Assembly (NCBI GenBank): GCA_039888615.1
Contig: JBDQQS010000022.1
Length of the DNA: 64,000 bases
Source: Flavimaribacter sp039888615
Lineage (GTDB): Bacteria; Pseudomonadota; Alphaproteobacteria; Rhizobiales; Rhizobiaceae
Strand: one strand, 5' to 3'
Under the pieces are notes generated by a model, which saw only the letters and a program-made list of their open reading frames with translations, ran no database searches and was not told the DNA's origin. Positions 9,101 through 18,504 of the stretch are shown here, piece after piece; position 1 is the first letter of the stretch; every line of letters starts with the position of its first letter. The translations under genes were made by a program, and so were the position numbers.

Positions 9101-12100
9101 TCAGGCCGCTTCGGTCAGCTTTGCCGACATGTCTTCAGAAAGACCGGCGAAGACGACTTCCGGATGCCCGTCGGGACTGTCGAGAGCCTCGCGAACGAAG
9201 GCTTCCGTGCCGACATGCTCCGGTATGATCTGGATGCCGCGCTCTTCAAACGCCGCGCGAATGCCATCACTGACCATGCCACCGTCCCAAGGCCCCCAAT
9301 TGATTGCGACGACGAAACAGTCAGGCCGCGAATTGCGTATGGCCCAGGCAGTTCTGTTGAGCGCTTCGTTGGCCATTGCATAGTCCGCTTGTCCGGGATT
9401 GCCGAACCGGCCTGCAATGGAGCTGAAAAGGGCAACGAATTTCAATGGGTCCATCGAACAACCGGCGAGCAGGGCGTGAATGCCTCTGACCTTTACGGTA
9501 AAGACCTTTTTGAACTGCTCCTCGGTCTTGTCCTTGATCAGCTTGTCGGCCAACTGGCCGGCGCCGTGAATGATGCCGCTGATCGGTCCCCACTTGCTGC
9601 GGACAACGGAGCAGACATGCATCACGGCCGGCATGTCGGCTACATCGACAGGGTAGTATTCGGCCTCGGAGCCCGCATTTCGGAGGATCGCGAGATTGCT
9701 CCGGATTTCCCGGCTCGCGATGATCCGGGCAGCCTGGCTGGAAATGGATTTCAGCGAAACCTTCCTTCCCTCTGCGGCTGCCATCCGCGACAAGTCTCCG
9801 CGGATCTGTTCCTCTGTGGCGGTCGGCGAAATGCCCGCCGGCGTATCAACGAGCGGGGAACGCCCGAGCAGCGCGAACTTCAGACGCTTCTTTTTGGCGA
9901 GTTCGATGACGGTTTGCGCCGTAATGCCGCGACCGCCGCCCGACACGATGACGACCGAGCCTTCATCGAGCATCTGATGCTGCGAAACCTCGTCCGTCGC
10001 GGGTTCGAGGACGCATACCGGAACGAGGCGGCGACCGTCGGATGTCAGTCCAACCTCGACGTCCTCCCCGCCTTGCAGGATTTCCTCGATCAGCTTCTGA
10101 ACCGTATCGGGATGAAGATTGCCGTCCTCATCATGACGCCGCTCGATGTCGATCGCCTTGCAGGACGCATTCGGCCATTCGTGACGCGCCGTCTTGACCA
10201 GGCCTGTCAAGCCGCCCTTGCTTGCGCGGTAGACGTCCTTCATCGTTCGTCCGAAATCGCCTCCGGTGTCCTGGAGCGTGATGAATGCGCCGCCTTTCGT
10301 CGAGAACTCCGGCGCAATTTTCGAAGCGGCGCGCAAGGCTGCTAGATGCACATCCTCTTTCGACAGGTTCTCCGACAGGCCGCTTGTAACGATAAGGGTG
10401 TCGAATTTATCCGCTTCGTCCGGATGGATGATCGAAACGTCCAACCCATTCTTGCGCAGCCCGGCCGCCAGAGCATCGGCTACCCGTGGCTCGCAGTTTG
10501 TGAGAGCAATCCGCTTGTCGGGTCCAAGCCATCGACTTTTTTGCCGGCTGGCCTGTTTGTGCTCCAGTTCGACGCGTTGCCGGTAAAGACCGGACCCTGA
10601 ATAATCCGACTGCCCCAGCGTGACTTTCGTCGCTTCTTTTGCATCGCTCACCGATACGCCAAGCGGCGCGGCAGAGCCAATTGCGGCTGCGATCTGGTTG
10701 AGCGTTCGCAGTTCGGACAGACGCGAGGGCTCAATTTCAGGCATGTCGGGCATGCGCTCGCGCAGGGTCGAGAGAACCTCGACCTGCTTGATGGAGTCGA
10801 TGCCGAGTTCGCCTTCGAGATCCATATCGAGGTCGAGCATTTCAGCGGGATAGCCCGTCTTCTCGGAAACGATGTCGCGAACGATGGCGCTGATATCACC
10901 GACGACAGGCATGGCGGCGACAGGCACGGGCGCTTCGACTTGCGGCGCAACCTCTGCGGCGGGCGCTGTCGCTATGGGGGCGACCTCCACTGGCGCCGGC
11001 GCGGCAGAGCCGATTGCAGCAGCGATCTGGTTGAGGGTTCGCAGTTCGGACAGACGCGAAGGCTCGATTTCCGGCATGTCGGGCATGCGCTCGCGCAGGG
11101 TCGAGAGGACCTCGACCTGCTTGATGGAGTCGATGCCCAGTTCGCCTTCCAGATCCATGTCGAGATCGAGCATTTCGGCAGGATAGCCGGTCTTCTCGGA
11201 GACGATGTCGCGAACGATGGCGCTGATATCACCGACGACGGGCATGGCGGCGACAGGCACGGGCGCTTCAACTTGCGGCGCGACCTCTGCGGCGGGCGCC
11301 GGCGCAACAGGGGCGACCTCCACTGGCGCCGGCGCGGCAGAGCCGATTGCAGCAGCAATCTGGTTGAGGGTTCGCAGTTCGGACAGACGCGAAGGCTCGA
11401 TTTCCGGCATGTCGGGCATGCGCTCGCGCAGGGTCGAGAGGACCTCGACCTGCTTGATGGAGTCGATGCCAAGTTCGCCTTCGAGATCCATGTCGAGATC
11501 GAGCATTTCGGCAGGGTATCCGGTCTTCTCGGAGACGATGTCGCGAACGATGGCGCTGACATCACCGACGACGGACGCAGGCGCGGCTGCGACAGGCGCT
11601 GGCGCTTCGACTTGCTGCGCAACCTCTGCGGCGGGCGCTGTCGCTATGGGGGCGACCTCCACTGGCGCCGGCGCGGCAGAGCCGATTGCTGCGGCGATCT
11701 GGTTGAGGGTTCGCAGTTCGGACAGACGCGAAGGCTCGATTTCCGGCATGTCGGGCATGCGCTCGCGCAGGGTCGAAAGGACCTCGACCTGCTTGATGGA
11801 GTCGATGCCGAGTTCGCCTTCGAGATCCATGTCAAGGTCAAGCATTTCAGCAGGATAACCAGTCTTCTCGGAGACAATGTCGCGAACGATGGCGCTGACA
11901 TCACCGACGACGGACGCAGGCGCGGCTGCGACAGGCGCTGGCGCTTCGATTTGCTGCGCAACGATCTCTGCGGCGGGCGCTGGCGCCACGGAGGCGACCT
12001 GTGCTGGCGCGGTCACAGCGCCTCCGATTGCAGCGGCGATCTGGTTGAGGGTTCGCAGTTCGGACAGACGCGAAGGCTCGATTTCCAGCATGTCGGGCAT

Positions 12101-15100
12101 GCGCTCGCGCAGGGTCGAAAGGACCTCGACCTGCTTGATGGAATCGATGCCGAGTTCGCCTTCCAGATCCATGTCGAGGTCGAGCATTTCAGCGGGATAA
12201 CCAGTCTTCTCCGAGACAATGTCGCGCACGATGGCGCTGACGTCATTGGCGACCGCAGCCGGAGACGCGGCAACGGGCGCGGGCGCCGGAGCTACGGGAG
12301 CAGGCGTCGCTGCGACAGGAACAGGCGCAGCGGGAGGCGTCGGCGCCGCTAGTGGCTGCGCCACAGGTAGAACCGCAGATTGACCTGCAGTCGTTTGCAC
12401 CGTTTCAGTCGTTCCAGTCACTTCCAGCACTGCGCTTTCCTTCCGTACGGGCGCTTCTGCCTCCCGCTTCTCAACTTTCGGCGGATAGGGTTTCCGGTAG
12501 TTCGCGCCATTCAGATAAAGGGCGTGTTTCTTCGGAACGGGCAGCGGCGCCGGCGCCGGCGCCTCCTTGAAGAGGAAGTCGGTCTGGACCGGCAATCCCG
12601 ACACACACAGTCTGCCGACGGCGCGCATCAAAGCCTTCATTCCGTTTTCGCGCCCATCGTCGAGCGCCACGCTGACATGCGGTTTGTCGGCCAGGATCTG
12701 GCCAATCAACTTGGTAAGGACGGATTTCGGGCCGACTTCGATGAATGTCCTCACGCCGTCCGCATGCATGTGCTCGATCGTTTCGCGAAACCGGACCGGT
12801 TTCGCGATCTGTTCGGCCACGATTTCAATGATTGACTCCACGTTGCTGGGGTAAGGCGACGCCGTTGTGTTCGCATAGACGGGAATGGAAGGTTCATGCA
12901 CGCCTTGACCGGCAATGACGGAATGGACGATCCGCGCCGCGGCCGCGACGATCGGCGAATGAAACGCCGTCGATACCGGCAACTCCCTGACTTGCAGCTT
13001 CATCGCCACCAGCCGCTCGGCGACTACCGCTAAAGCAGCTTTTGTTCCTGACAGGATCACTTGCCCGGGACTGTTGTCATTCGCAATGACCACCTCTCCA
13101 TTGGCCGCCGAAAGAACCGGTTCAACGGTTTCCTTGCCCGCCATGACCGCAAGCATGCCAGCGTCGGCGCCGCTTGCGACCTGGGCCATTGCTCCTCCAC
13201 GGCCGTGCGCGATCTTGACGACCGAAGCTTCATTGAAGACACCGGCGGAATGAAGCGCCATGAGTTCACCGAAACTGTGACCGGTGACGACCGCTGGCAG
13301 GATTCCGAGACCGGCAAGCACCGACATGTGTGACAACGCCATGGCCGCAATGGCCGGTTGGGCGTTTTGGGTCGCCGTCAGTCGCTTGAGCTGGTCTGCG
13401 CGTTTTGCGTCGTCGAAGGGTTCGGGGCAGAAAACCACCTTCGATGGCAGTTCGAGACCTTCAGGCGTCGCCGCGTCGGTGTGTTCCCATGCTTCACGGG
13501 CACAGTCGAACTGCATGGCGAGGTCGCCGCCCATGCCGAGATACTGACTGCCTTGCCCCGAGAAGACGAAGCCGATTTGGCCGGGTTGGGTCGGGCCGGT
13601 TTCGAAAGTTACGTCAGGCGTGGAAAAGGGCTTGGCTTTTTCGACAATTGGCAAAACAGCGCCGACCGTCTGTTTCAGCTCATCGAGAGAGGACGCGACG
13701 ATGGAAAGTCGGAACTGGTCCGCTGCCTTGAAGGCGTGCAACGTTTCCTGAGAATGATGCGGCAGGTCGGCGTCGGCGGCTATGGATGCGACGCGCCCTT
13801 CGATGCTTTCGCGCAAACTTTCCGCAGACGAGGCGGAGAACAGGAAAAGTTCGGCAGGCGAAGTCCGGTATTTGGCGGGGCGTTGTCCCGCGCCCGTGTA
13901 TTCTTCGAGAGCGACATGGAAATTCGAACCGCCGAAGCCAAAGGAACTCACGGACGCCCGACGCGGCGGCTCCCCTTCCGCCTTGAACCACGGCAAGGCT
14001 TTCGTGTTGAGATAGAAGGGCGAGTCCTCTATTGCGAGCTTGGGATTAGGCTTGTTGATGTTGACTGTCGGCGGCAGAACCTTGTGATGCAGCGCCAGGA
14101 CGGCCTTGATAAGTCCAGCGGCGCCGGCCGCAGACTTGGTGTGTCCGATCTGGGATTTCACCGATCCGAGCGCGCACCAGGCTTTGGAGCCATCCGCTGC
14201 GGCGTTGAAGGTTTCTGACAGCCCGTTAAATTCCGCTGCGTCCCCGGCGCGCGTGCCGGTGCCGTGCGCTTCGATGAGCTCGACAGTCCTCGGGGAGTAC
14301 CCCGCCATTTCGTAGGCGCGTTTCAAAGCCAGAGCCTGCCCGCCGGCGCGCGGCGCATAGACGGCGGTTCCCGAGCCATCCGACGATGATCCAATGCCGC
14401 TGATGACGCCGTAGATCGTATTGCCGTCGCGTTCCGCGTCCTCAAGCCGGCGCAGCGCCAGAATGCCACAGCCCTCGCCCATCAGCGTTCCATCGGCGTC
14501 GTCCGAGAATGGCCGGCAATAGCCGGTCGGCGACATCGCCGGAGTCTTCGAAAAACACATATACATGAATATGTTGTTGAGTGCGTCGGAGCCGCCCGTC
14601 AGAACCAGATCGGAATCACCGAGCCAAAGTTCCTGCATCGCGTATTTGACGGCGGCCAACGAGCTGGCGCATGCAGCGTCGGCGGTCATGTTCGTGCCGT
14701 TCAGGTTCAGACGATTGGCGATGCGCCCGGCGACCACATTGCCGAGAAGTCCGGGGAATGTGCTTTCATTCCACTCCCCGTAGTGGCTCGAAATGTTCTC
14801 TGCGATCCGACCAGCCTCGTCTTCCGATATGCCGGCTTCCTTCATGGCTTTCAGCCATATCGGGCGGTTCAGTCTGCTGGCCATGTCTCCGATGAGTTCA
14901 GTCCCTGCGGCGACGCCGAGAATGACGCTGGTCCGGTCGGTGTCGAACTTGTCGAAAGAAGTTCGCGTAGCCTCAGCCAACACCCGTTTGGCGACGTAGA
15001 GCGCGATGAGTTGCACCGTGTCAGTCGTCTGCACCACCGCAGGCGCAGTGCCAAACTCAATTGGATCAAATGCAAACGATGGAATGAAAGCGCCGCGCTT

Positions 15101-15301
15101 CGAGTAGGTCATGTCCGGCGTTTTGGGATCCGGATCGTAGTAATCCTCAACGCGCCAATGGGTTTCCGGCACGTCGGACGTAACGTCGCGCGCCTCGAGA
15201 ATATCGCGCCAGTAGCCTATGTCCGTGCCGCGGCCCGGGAACATGGAGCCAAGCCCAACAATTGCAATCGGTGTGTGCAGTCTCGTTTTCTCGCTGGACA
15301 T
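9101..15301 (-). CDS. pfaA: PUFA synthase PfaA: KS-MAT-5xACP-KR (2066 aa)
   Basis: This is the central multidomain subunit of the anaerobic-type PUFA synthase; it carries the growing chain on acyl-carrier domains. Domains: ketosynthase (about 30-460; DAACASS with Cys211, EAHGTGT, KSQIGHT); malonyl acyltransferase (about 570-870; GHSFGEL, Ser676); Ala/Pro-rich linker; five nearly identical ACPs with GIDSIKQ phosphopantetheine sites at Ser1054, 1168, 1281, 1392 and 1503; ketoreductase (about 1600-2060; GGGRGIT nucleotide loop, SSIAGRFGNPGQADYAMAN with catalytic Ser/Tyr). The protein stops soon after the KR, whereas marine gammaproteobacterial and myxobacterial homologues usually carry a PKS-type dehydratase there. 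Start at ATG 15301 with AGGAG eight bases upstream. It is 37 bases downstream of pfaD. The ACPs must be activated by a phosphopantetheinyl transferase encoded elsewhere. Confidence 0.95.
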   Translation of the reverse strand: MSSEKTRLHTPIAIVGLGSMFPGRGTDIGYWRDILEARDVTSDVPETHWRVEDYYDPDPKTPDMTYSKRGAFIPSFAFDPIEFGTAPAVVQTTDTVQLIALYVAKRVLAEATRTSFDKFDTDRTSVILGVAAGTELIGDMASRLNRPIWLKAMKEAGISEDEAGRIAENISSHYGEWNESTFPGLLGNVVAGRIANRLNLNGTNMTADAACASSLAAVKYAMQELWLGDSDLVLTGGSDALNNIFMYMCFSKTPAMSPTGYCRPFSDDADGTLMGEGCGILALRRLEDAERDGNTIYGVISGIGSSSDGSGTAVYAPRAGGQALALKRAYEMAGYSPRTVELIEAHGTGTRAGDAAEFNGLSETFNAAADGSKAWCALGSVKSQIGHTKSAAGAAGLIKAVLALHHKVLPPTVNINKPNPKLAIEDSPFYLNTKALPWFKAEGEPPRRASVSSFGFGGSNFHVALEEYTGAGQRPAKYRTSPAELFLFSASSAESLRESIEGRVASIAADADLPHHSQETLHAFKAADQFRLSIVASSLDELKQTVGAVLPIVEKAKPFSTPDVTFETGPTQPGQIGFVFSGQGSQYLGMGGDLAMQFDCAREAWEHTDAATPEGLELPSKVVFCPEPFDDAKRADQLKRLTATQNAQPAIAAMALSHMSVLAGLGILPAVVTGHSFGELMALHSAGVFNEASVVKIAHGRGGAMAQVASGADAGMLAVMAGKETVEPVLSAANGEVVIANDNSPGQVILSGTKAALAVVAERLVAMKLQVRELPVSTAFHSPIVAAAARIVHSVIAGQGVHEPSIPVYANTTASPYPSNVESIIEIVAEQIAKPVRFRETIEHMHADGVRTFIEVGPKSVLTKLIGQILADKPHVSVALDDGRENGMKALMRAVGRLCVSGLPVQTDFLFKEAPAPAPLPVPKKHALYLNGANYRKPYPPKVEKREAEAPVRKESAVLEVTGTTETVQTTAGQSAVLPVAQPLAAPTPPAAPVPVAATPAPVAPAPAPVAASPAAVANDVSAIVRDIVSEKTGYPAEMLDLDMDLEGELGIDSIKQVEVLSTLRERMPDMLEIEPSRLSELRTLNQIAAAIGGAVTAPAQVASVAPAPAAEIVAQQIEAPAPVAAAPASVVGDVSAIVRDIVSEKTGYPAEMLDLDMDLEGELGIDSIKQVEVLSTLRERMPDMPEIEPSRLSELRTLNQIAAAIGSAAPAPVEVAPIATAPAAEVAQQVEAPAPVAAAPASVVGDVSAIVRDIVSEKTGYPAEMLDLDMDLEGELGIDSIKQVEVLSTLRERMPDMPEIEPSRLSELRTLNQIAAAIGSAAPAPVEVAPVAPAPAAEVAPQVEAPVPVAAMPVVGDISAIVRDIVSEKTGYPAEMLDLDMDLEGELGIDSIKQVEVLSTLRERMPDMPEIEPSRLSELRTLNQIAAAIGSAAPAPVEVAPIATAPAAEVAPQVEAPVPVAAMPVVGDISAIVRDIVSEKTGYPAEMLDLDMDLEGELGIDSIKQVEVLSTLRERMPDMPEIEPSRLSELRTLNQIAAAIGSAAPLGVSVSDAKEATKVTLGQSDYSGSGLYRQRVELEHKQASRQKSRWLGPDKRIALTNCEPRVADALAAGLRKNGLDVSIIHPDEADKFDTLIVTSGLSENLSKEDVHLAALRAASKIAPEFSTKGGAFITLQDTGGDFGRTMKDVYRASKGGLTGLVKTARHEWPNASCKAIDIERRHDEDGNLHPDTVQKLIEEILQGGEDVEVGLTSDGRRLVPVCVLEPATDEVSQHQMLDEGSVVIVSGGGRGITAQTVIELAKKKRLKFALLGRSPLVDTPAGISPTATEEQIRGDLSRMAAAEGRKVSLKSISSQAARIIASREIRSNLAILRNAGSEAEYYPVDVADMPAVMHVCSVVRSKWGPISGIIHGAGQLADKLIKDKTEEQFKKVFTVKVRGIHALLAGCSMDPLKFVALFSSIAGRFGNPGQADYAMANEALNRTAWAIRNSRPDCFVVAINWGPWDGGMVSDGIRAAFEERGIQIIPEHVGTEAFVREALDSPDGHPEVVFAGLSEDMSAKLTEAA
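10690..12260 (-). repeat. Five tandem near-identical ACP-coding repeats inside pfaA
   Basis: A conserved ACP-coding segment recurs five times. The same base in the phosphopantetheine-site motif falls at 10781, 11114, 11447, 11786 and 12128, giving periods of 333, 333, 339 and 342 bases. The ACP cores are almost identical in protein and close in DNA; the linkers between them are Ala/Pro-rich and vary slightly. Such repeats are known in pfaA genes, and their number affects yield. The DNA-level similarity means that unequal recombination could change the copy number and that short-read assembly could collapse it. Confidence 0.95.
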
Positions 15302-15338
15302 TTTGATTACTCCTGTTGAACTAACTTTTTGTCCGGCC

Positions 15339-17033
15339 TTATCGAATGAGCGTCAGCCGTCGTGGTGAGAACGTTAACAATGCAGAGGGCATTTCGACGC
15401 CCGCCGCCCTTAGCTGGTGCATTCTGGTGACCACGCATGCGCCTTCCAGCAGGTTGAGCGCCACCTGACCGACGGTCCGGTTTTCCATTGGCTCCAGGAA
15501 AGAGCCCCGGACCCAGTCGTTGAAGGATCCCATCGCCGGCCCGCACCAGATCTGATAGTCGATGCGTCGGTCTTCATTTCCTTCACGCGCCCACTGCGCC
15601 CCCATGAACAGGTAGCGGCGGAACACCAGCGCCAATTGTTGTTTCGGATTCGTATCCGCCATCTCGGCAAGAGCCGGATTGGAGTCGGCGTAATGCGCGC
15701 GTGTGCGGGCCCAGGCCTGGGAAAAACTCTCCAGGAAAATCTGACGTTCGAGCCATTGCTGATCTTTTTCAGGCAAATCGCCGAATGCGTCGTAGCGGCG
15801 GTAGATTTCATAAAGTCGCTGCGCCTTGACGGGAAACATGGATCCTTTCTTCAGCACCTGGACCTTCACGCCTCTTTCGAACATGTCGGCGGCCGGCGCC
15901 ATCATGACGTCGGCGAGATCGCAGTCAGCAAGAAGCTGCTTTCCCGATTCAGAAAGTCCGGATTCGACGCAGGCCTGGTTTACCGATCCTGTCAGGACGT
16001 AGTCAGCCCCCATCTGGAACGCGCTTGCCACAGCCTCCGGCGTTCCAAGACCGCCGCCTGCGCCAAGGCGAACGGGTCGATCGAATGCGTGTTTCTCGAC
16101 AAGGCTGTTCCTCAAGGCGGCAATGGCTGGGAAAAGAGCCTGAAGTGGACGATTGTCGGTATGTCCACCAGAGTCGGCTTCGACGGATATGTCTTCGGCC
16201 ACCGGCAACCGGCTTTGAAGTTCTGCCTGGAGTTCGGTGATGCGACCGGCCGCCGCCAGTTCACGAAGAATATCGGTCGGCGGCGGCGCCATGAACTGGG
16301 CGGCCACCTCCGGCCGCGAGACCTTTGCAAAGACATGATTGCTTCTCTCGATCTCGCCATTCGGATTCAGCGTCAGGCCATTGGCTGCGTAACGCACGAT
16401 TTCTGGAGAAAGCTTCATGAAAGCCGACGCCGAGACCCTGGAAACCCCGTGGTCGAGATACAGATCGACGACCTCGCGCTCACGTTCGGGGCGGTCCGGC
16501 GCGTGGATGAGGTTTGATCCCCAGGGCGCGCCAGCGTCGACGCCGGCTTTGATTTCATCGAGGGCTTCTGCGATTACGGGCGGCCGCAAGCCGGCTGCGC
16601 CAAAAAACCCCAACAATCCGTGCTTGCTGGCGGCTACGACCATCCGCGCAGTCGTAATCCCGCGCGCCATCGCTCCGACGACATAGGGAAAACGACAATT
16701 GTGGGCCGTGGTGAAGTATCGACCCCCAAGCCACTCCGGATATTGCGTCGGCAAAACGGCAATCAGTGAAGCGTTGGCGTCCATTGCGGACGGCTCATGC
16801 AAGGCTTTGGCGGAGGCTTCTACAGCTTCGGCATAGACTTCATTATCCTCCAGACCGACCGCAAATCTGCCATGAGACGTCTTGAAAACCCCGACAGGCT
16901 TCCGAAAGTTAACAATGTCTGCAATTTTTGGGTGCAACAGCGCCTTGATCCCAAGACCGTCTTTTACATCCAACTCCAGTTGATCGGCGTCTTTGTAGCG
17001 CCCGCCCTGCGCTTTATCAAAGTTCTTATTCAA
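15339..17033 (-). CDS. pfaD: PUFA synthase enoyl reductase PfaD (564 aa, TTG start)
   Basis: PfaD is a flavin-dependent enoyl reductase of the 2-nitropropane dioxygenase-like TIM-barrel family that reduces double bonds during PUFA chain building. Family features seen: the N-terminal FRKPVGVF segment, a GAMARGI / GLLGFFGAAGL glycine-rich region, an APWGSNLIHAP strand, LGAGGGLGTPEAVASAF near the FMN phosphate site, and YVLTGSVNQAC. The best start is TTG at 17033, preceded by GGAGG about 11 bases upstream; no ATG is available in that position, which may lower expression. It is the first gene of the minus-strand operon pfaD-pfaA-pfaC, the same order as myxobacterial pfa1-2-3. The DNA directly upstream is strongly AT-rich and should hold the operon promoter. 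Confidence 0.93.
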   Translation of the reverse strand: MNKNFDKAQGGRYKDADQLELDVKDGLGIKALLHPKIADIVNFRKPVGVFKTSHGRFAVGLEDNEVYAEAVEASAKALHEPSAMDANASLIAVLPTQYPEWLGGRYFTTAHNCRFPYVVGAMARGITTARMVVAASKHGLLGFFGAAGLRPPVIAEALDEIKAGVDAGAPWGSNLIHAPDRPEREREVVDLYLDHGVSRVSASAFMKLSPEIVRYAANGLTLNPNGEIERSNHVFAKVSRPEVAAQFMAPPPTDILRELAAAGRITELQAELQSRLPVAEDISVEADSGGHTDNRPLQALFPAIAALRNSLVEKHAFDRPVRLGAGGGLGTPEAVASAFQMGADYVLTGSVNQACVESGLSESGKQLLADCDLADVMMAPAADMFERGVKVQVLKKGSMFPVKAQRLYEIYRRYDAFGDLPEKDQQWLERQIFLESFSQAWARTRAHYADSNPALAEMADTNPKQQLALVFRRYLFMGAQWAREGNEDRRIDYQIWCGPAMGSFNDWVRGSFLEPMENRTVGQVALNLLEGACVVTRMHQLRAAGVEMPSALLTFSPRRLTLIR

Positions 17034-17778
17034 ATGCGTCTCAGCCTCCAGTTATATTACCTGGGCGCACAAGTATCTAAACTCCATAAATATACAATAT
17101 ATGGATTATTAATCTATTATATTCACCGTCTTCATATATAATGTACATGTTAATTCCTGTTTTAACAAGCACTATAAATGCGATTCTTAGTTGTTTATTA
17201 ATCCTTGAAATTTGCATAAAATTTTATAATTTAACTTATTAAGTGTATCGAGTCAACTCAATCAACCATAAATTTGTCACCTCCCCCTACCCGATCATAC
17301 CTATTCAGTGACTGGCCTTTGATCGGCGCGCATATTCACGAGAGCATATCAACGCGCCTGCATCGATGAATTGCCCGTAAAAGGGCTGGGTAATTTCCCA
17401 ATGAAAGCAGGAGGTTGGATATCTCAGTTTTTTGACTGGGCCACCCAGCGCACTTAATGCCGTAAGAACCAAATGGATATATCTCATGGTCTACGACTTG
17501 GCCTCTGGCCGGGACGGAGAGATGCGCATGCGATCGAAAATCACGCGGCTGGCGAACGAACAGCCTGGCGCTGTAATCCGGAAACAGGAACCCGGGATCA
17601 CTCCATAAACGCCAATTCTCTACGATCGACACATTGACGCCTTACCCGTAAAAATTGATACCGGGTATTTCGTCAGGCTGCATGACGCCCCAGTCCTTTC
17701 ATCCGACCCACGATAACCATTCTCTCTTGGTCCGATCTCGGTTAAAGCTCTCGCATAATGCAAAGAGGAAATCCGGCC
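17034..17778. other. AT-rich intergenic region, promoter side of the PUFA operon
   Basis: No gene is supported. From 17060 to 17280 the sequence is strikingly AT-rich (runs such as AAATTTTATAATTTAAC), which contrasts with the GC-rich flanks. The pfaD promoter should lie here on the minus strand. In alphaproteobacteria such AT-rich promoters are often bound by Ros/MucR-type or H-NS-like silencers; this is inference, as no site was identified. The rest, 17300-17760, returns to normal composition. It carries only unconvincing open frames and presumably the promoter of the RraA-like gene. Confidence 0.55.
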
Positions 17779-18504
17779 ATGTCTGAACCCGAAACACCGA
17801 CGCTCGACGCCGGTGCGATCGAAATCCTGAAAAAGGTCACGACCGCCACCCTGACGACGATCCTTTTGAAGAAGGGGTTGCGCAATGTATGGATGCGCGG
17901 CGCAATGCCATTGCGACCCGACCAGGAACGCGTGGTGGGACCCGCTTTCACCTTTCGCTTCGTTCCGGCCCGCGAGGACCTGGCGACACCGGCGAGCTGG
18001 GGCAGTCCGATCTCGACGCGGGCGGCGATCGAGGCGATGCCCGAGGGCGCCTTCGCGGTCATTGACGCAATGGGGATTTCCGACGCCGGCGTGTTCGGAG
18101 ACATTCTGTGCGCCCGCATGGTCAAACGACAAGCAGCCGGCATGGTGACCGACGGCGTTGTCCGCGATCTGGAAGGCGTTCTGGGAACCGGACTTCCCGT
18201 CTGGTGCCGGGGCGCCGCCGCGCCGCCCTCGGTCGCCGGTCTGACTTTCGTCGGCTGGGAAGAGACAGTCGGCTGCGGCGGGGTGTGCGTGATTCCCGGC
18301 GACATCGTGGTGGCCGACCGGGACGGCGCCGTGTTGATCCCGAAAGCCTTTCTCGGCGACATTCTCAAGGAAGCGCCCGAACAGGAGCGTCTGGAAGGCT
18401 GGATCGTGACGGAAGTCGAGCGCGGAGAAAAACTGCCGGGGCTCTATCCTATGAATGACGAAACCCGCGCGCGCTACGAGAAATGGAAAGAAGGCGGGCA
18501 TTAG
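17779..18504 (+). CDS. RraA-family protein, probable 4-hydroxy-4-methyl-2-oxoglutarate aldolase / oxaloacetate decarboxylase type (241 aa)
   Basis: The RraA fold covers two kinds of protein: a regulator of RNase E, and class II aldolases/decarboxylases acting on pyruvate-derived acids. This one keeps the metal/substrate signature VTDGVVRDLEG and the PGDIVVADRDGA strand of the aldolase/decarboxylase branch. Its length, 241 residues, exceeds that of E. coli RraA, and it is typical of environmental dicarboxylate-metabolism members. The start was set at ATG 17779 because AGAGGA lies about nine bases upstream; an ATG at 17758 is in frame but has no site. It is alone on the plus strand, 322 bases ahead of a TAXI-TRAP transporter operon, so a role in using the imported organic acid is plausible but unproven. 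Confidence 0.8.
   Translation: MSEPETPTLDAGAIEILKKVTTATLTTILLKKGLRNVWMRGAMPLRPDQERVVGPAFTFRFVPAREDLATPASWGSPISTRAAIEAMPEGAFAVIDAMGISDAGVFGDILCARMVKRQAAGMVTDGVVRDLEGVLGTGLPVWCRGAAAPPSVAGLTFVGWEETVGCGGVCVIPGDIVVADRDGAVLIPKAFLGDILKEAPEQERLEGWIVTEVERGEKLPGLYPMNDETRARYEKWKEGGH

Noticed and set aside
10690..12260. Regular repeats as a possible CRISPR array
   Set aside because: The period is over 330 bases, the repeats encode ACP domains, and there are no short unique spacers or cas genes.
10940..12352. 470-residue repetitive plus-strand frame opposite the ACP repeats
   Set aside because: The repeats are the mirror of the five ACP domains; no ribosome site or family pattern supports a gene.
17336..17632. 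98-residue minus-strand frame upstream of pfaD
   Set aside because: Composition is unlike neighbouring genes, and no motif or ribosome site is convincing.
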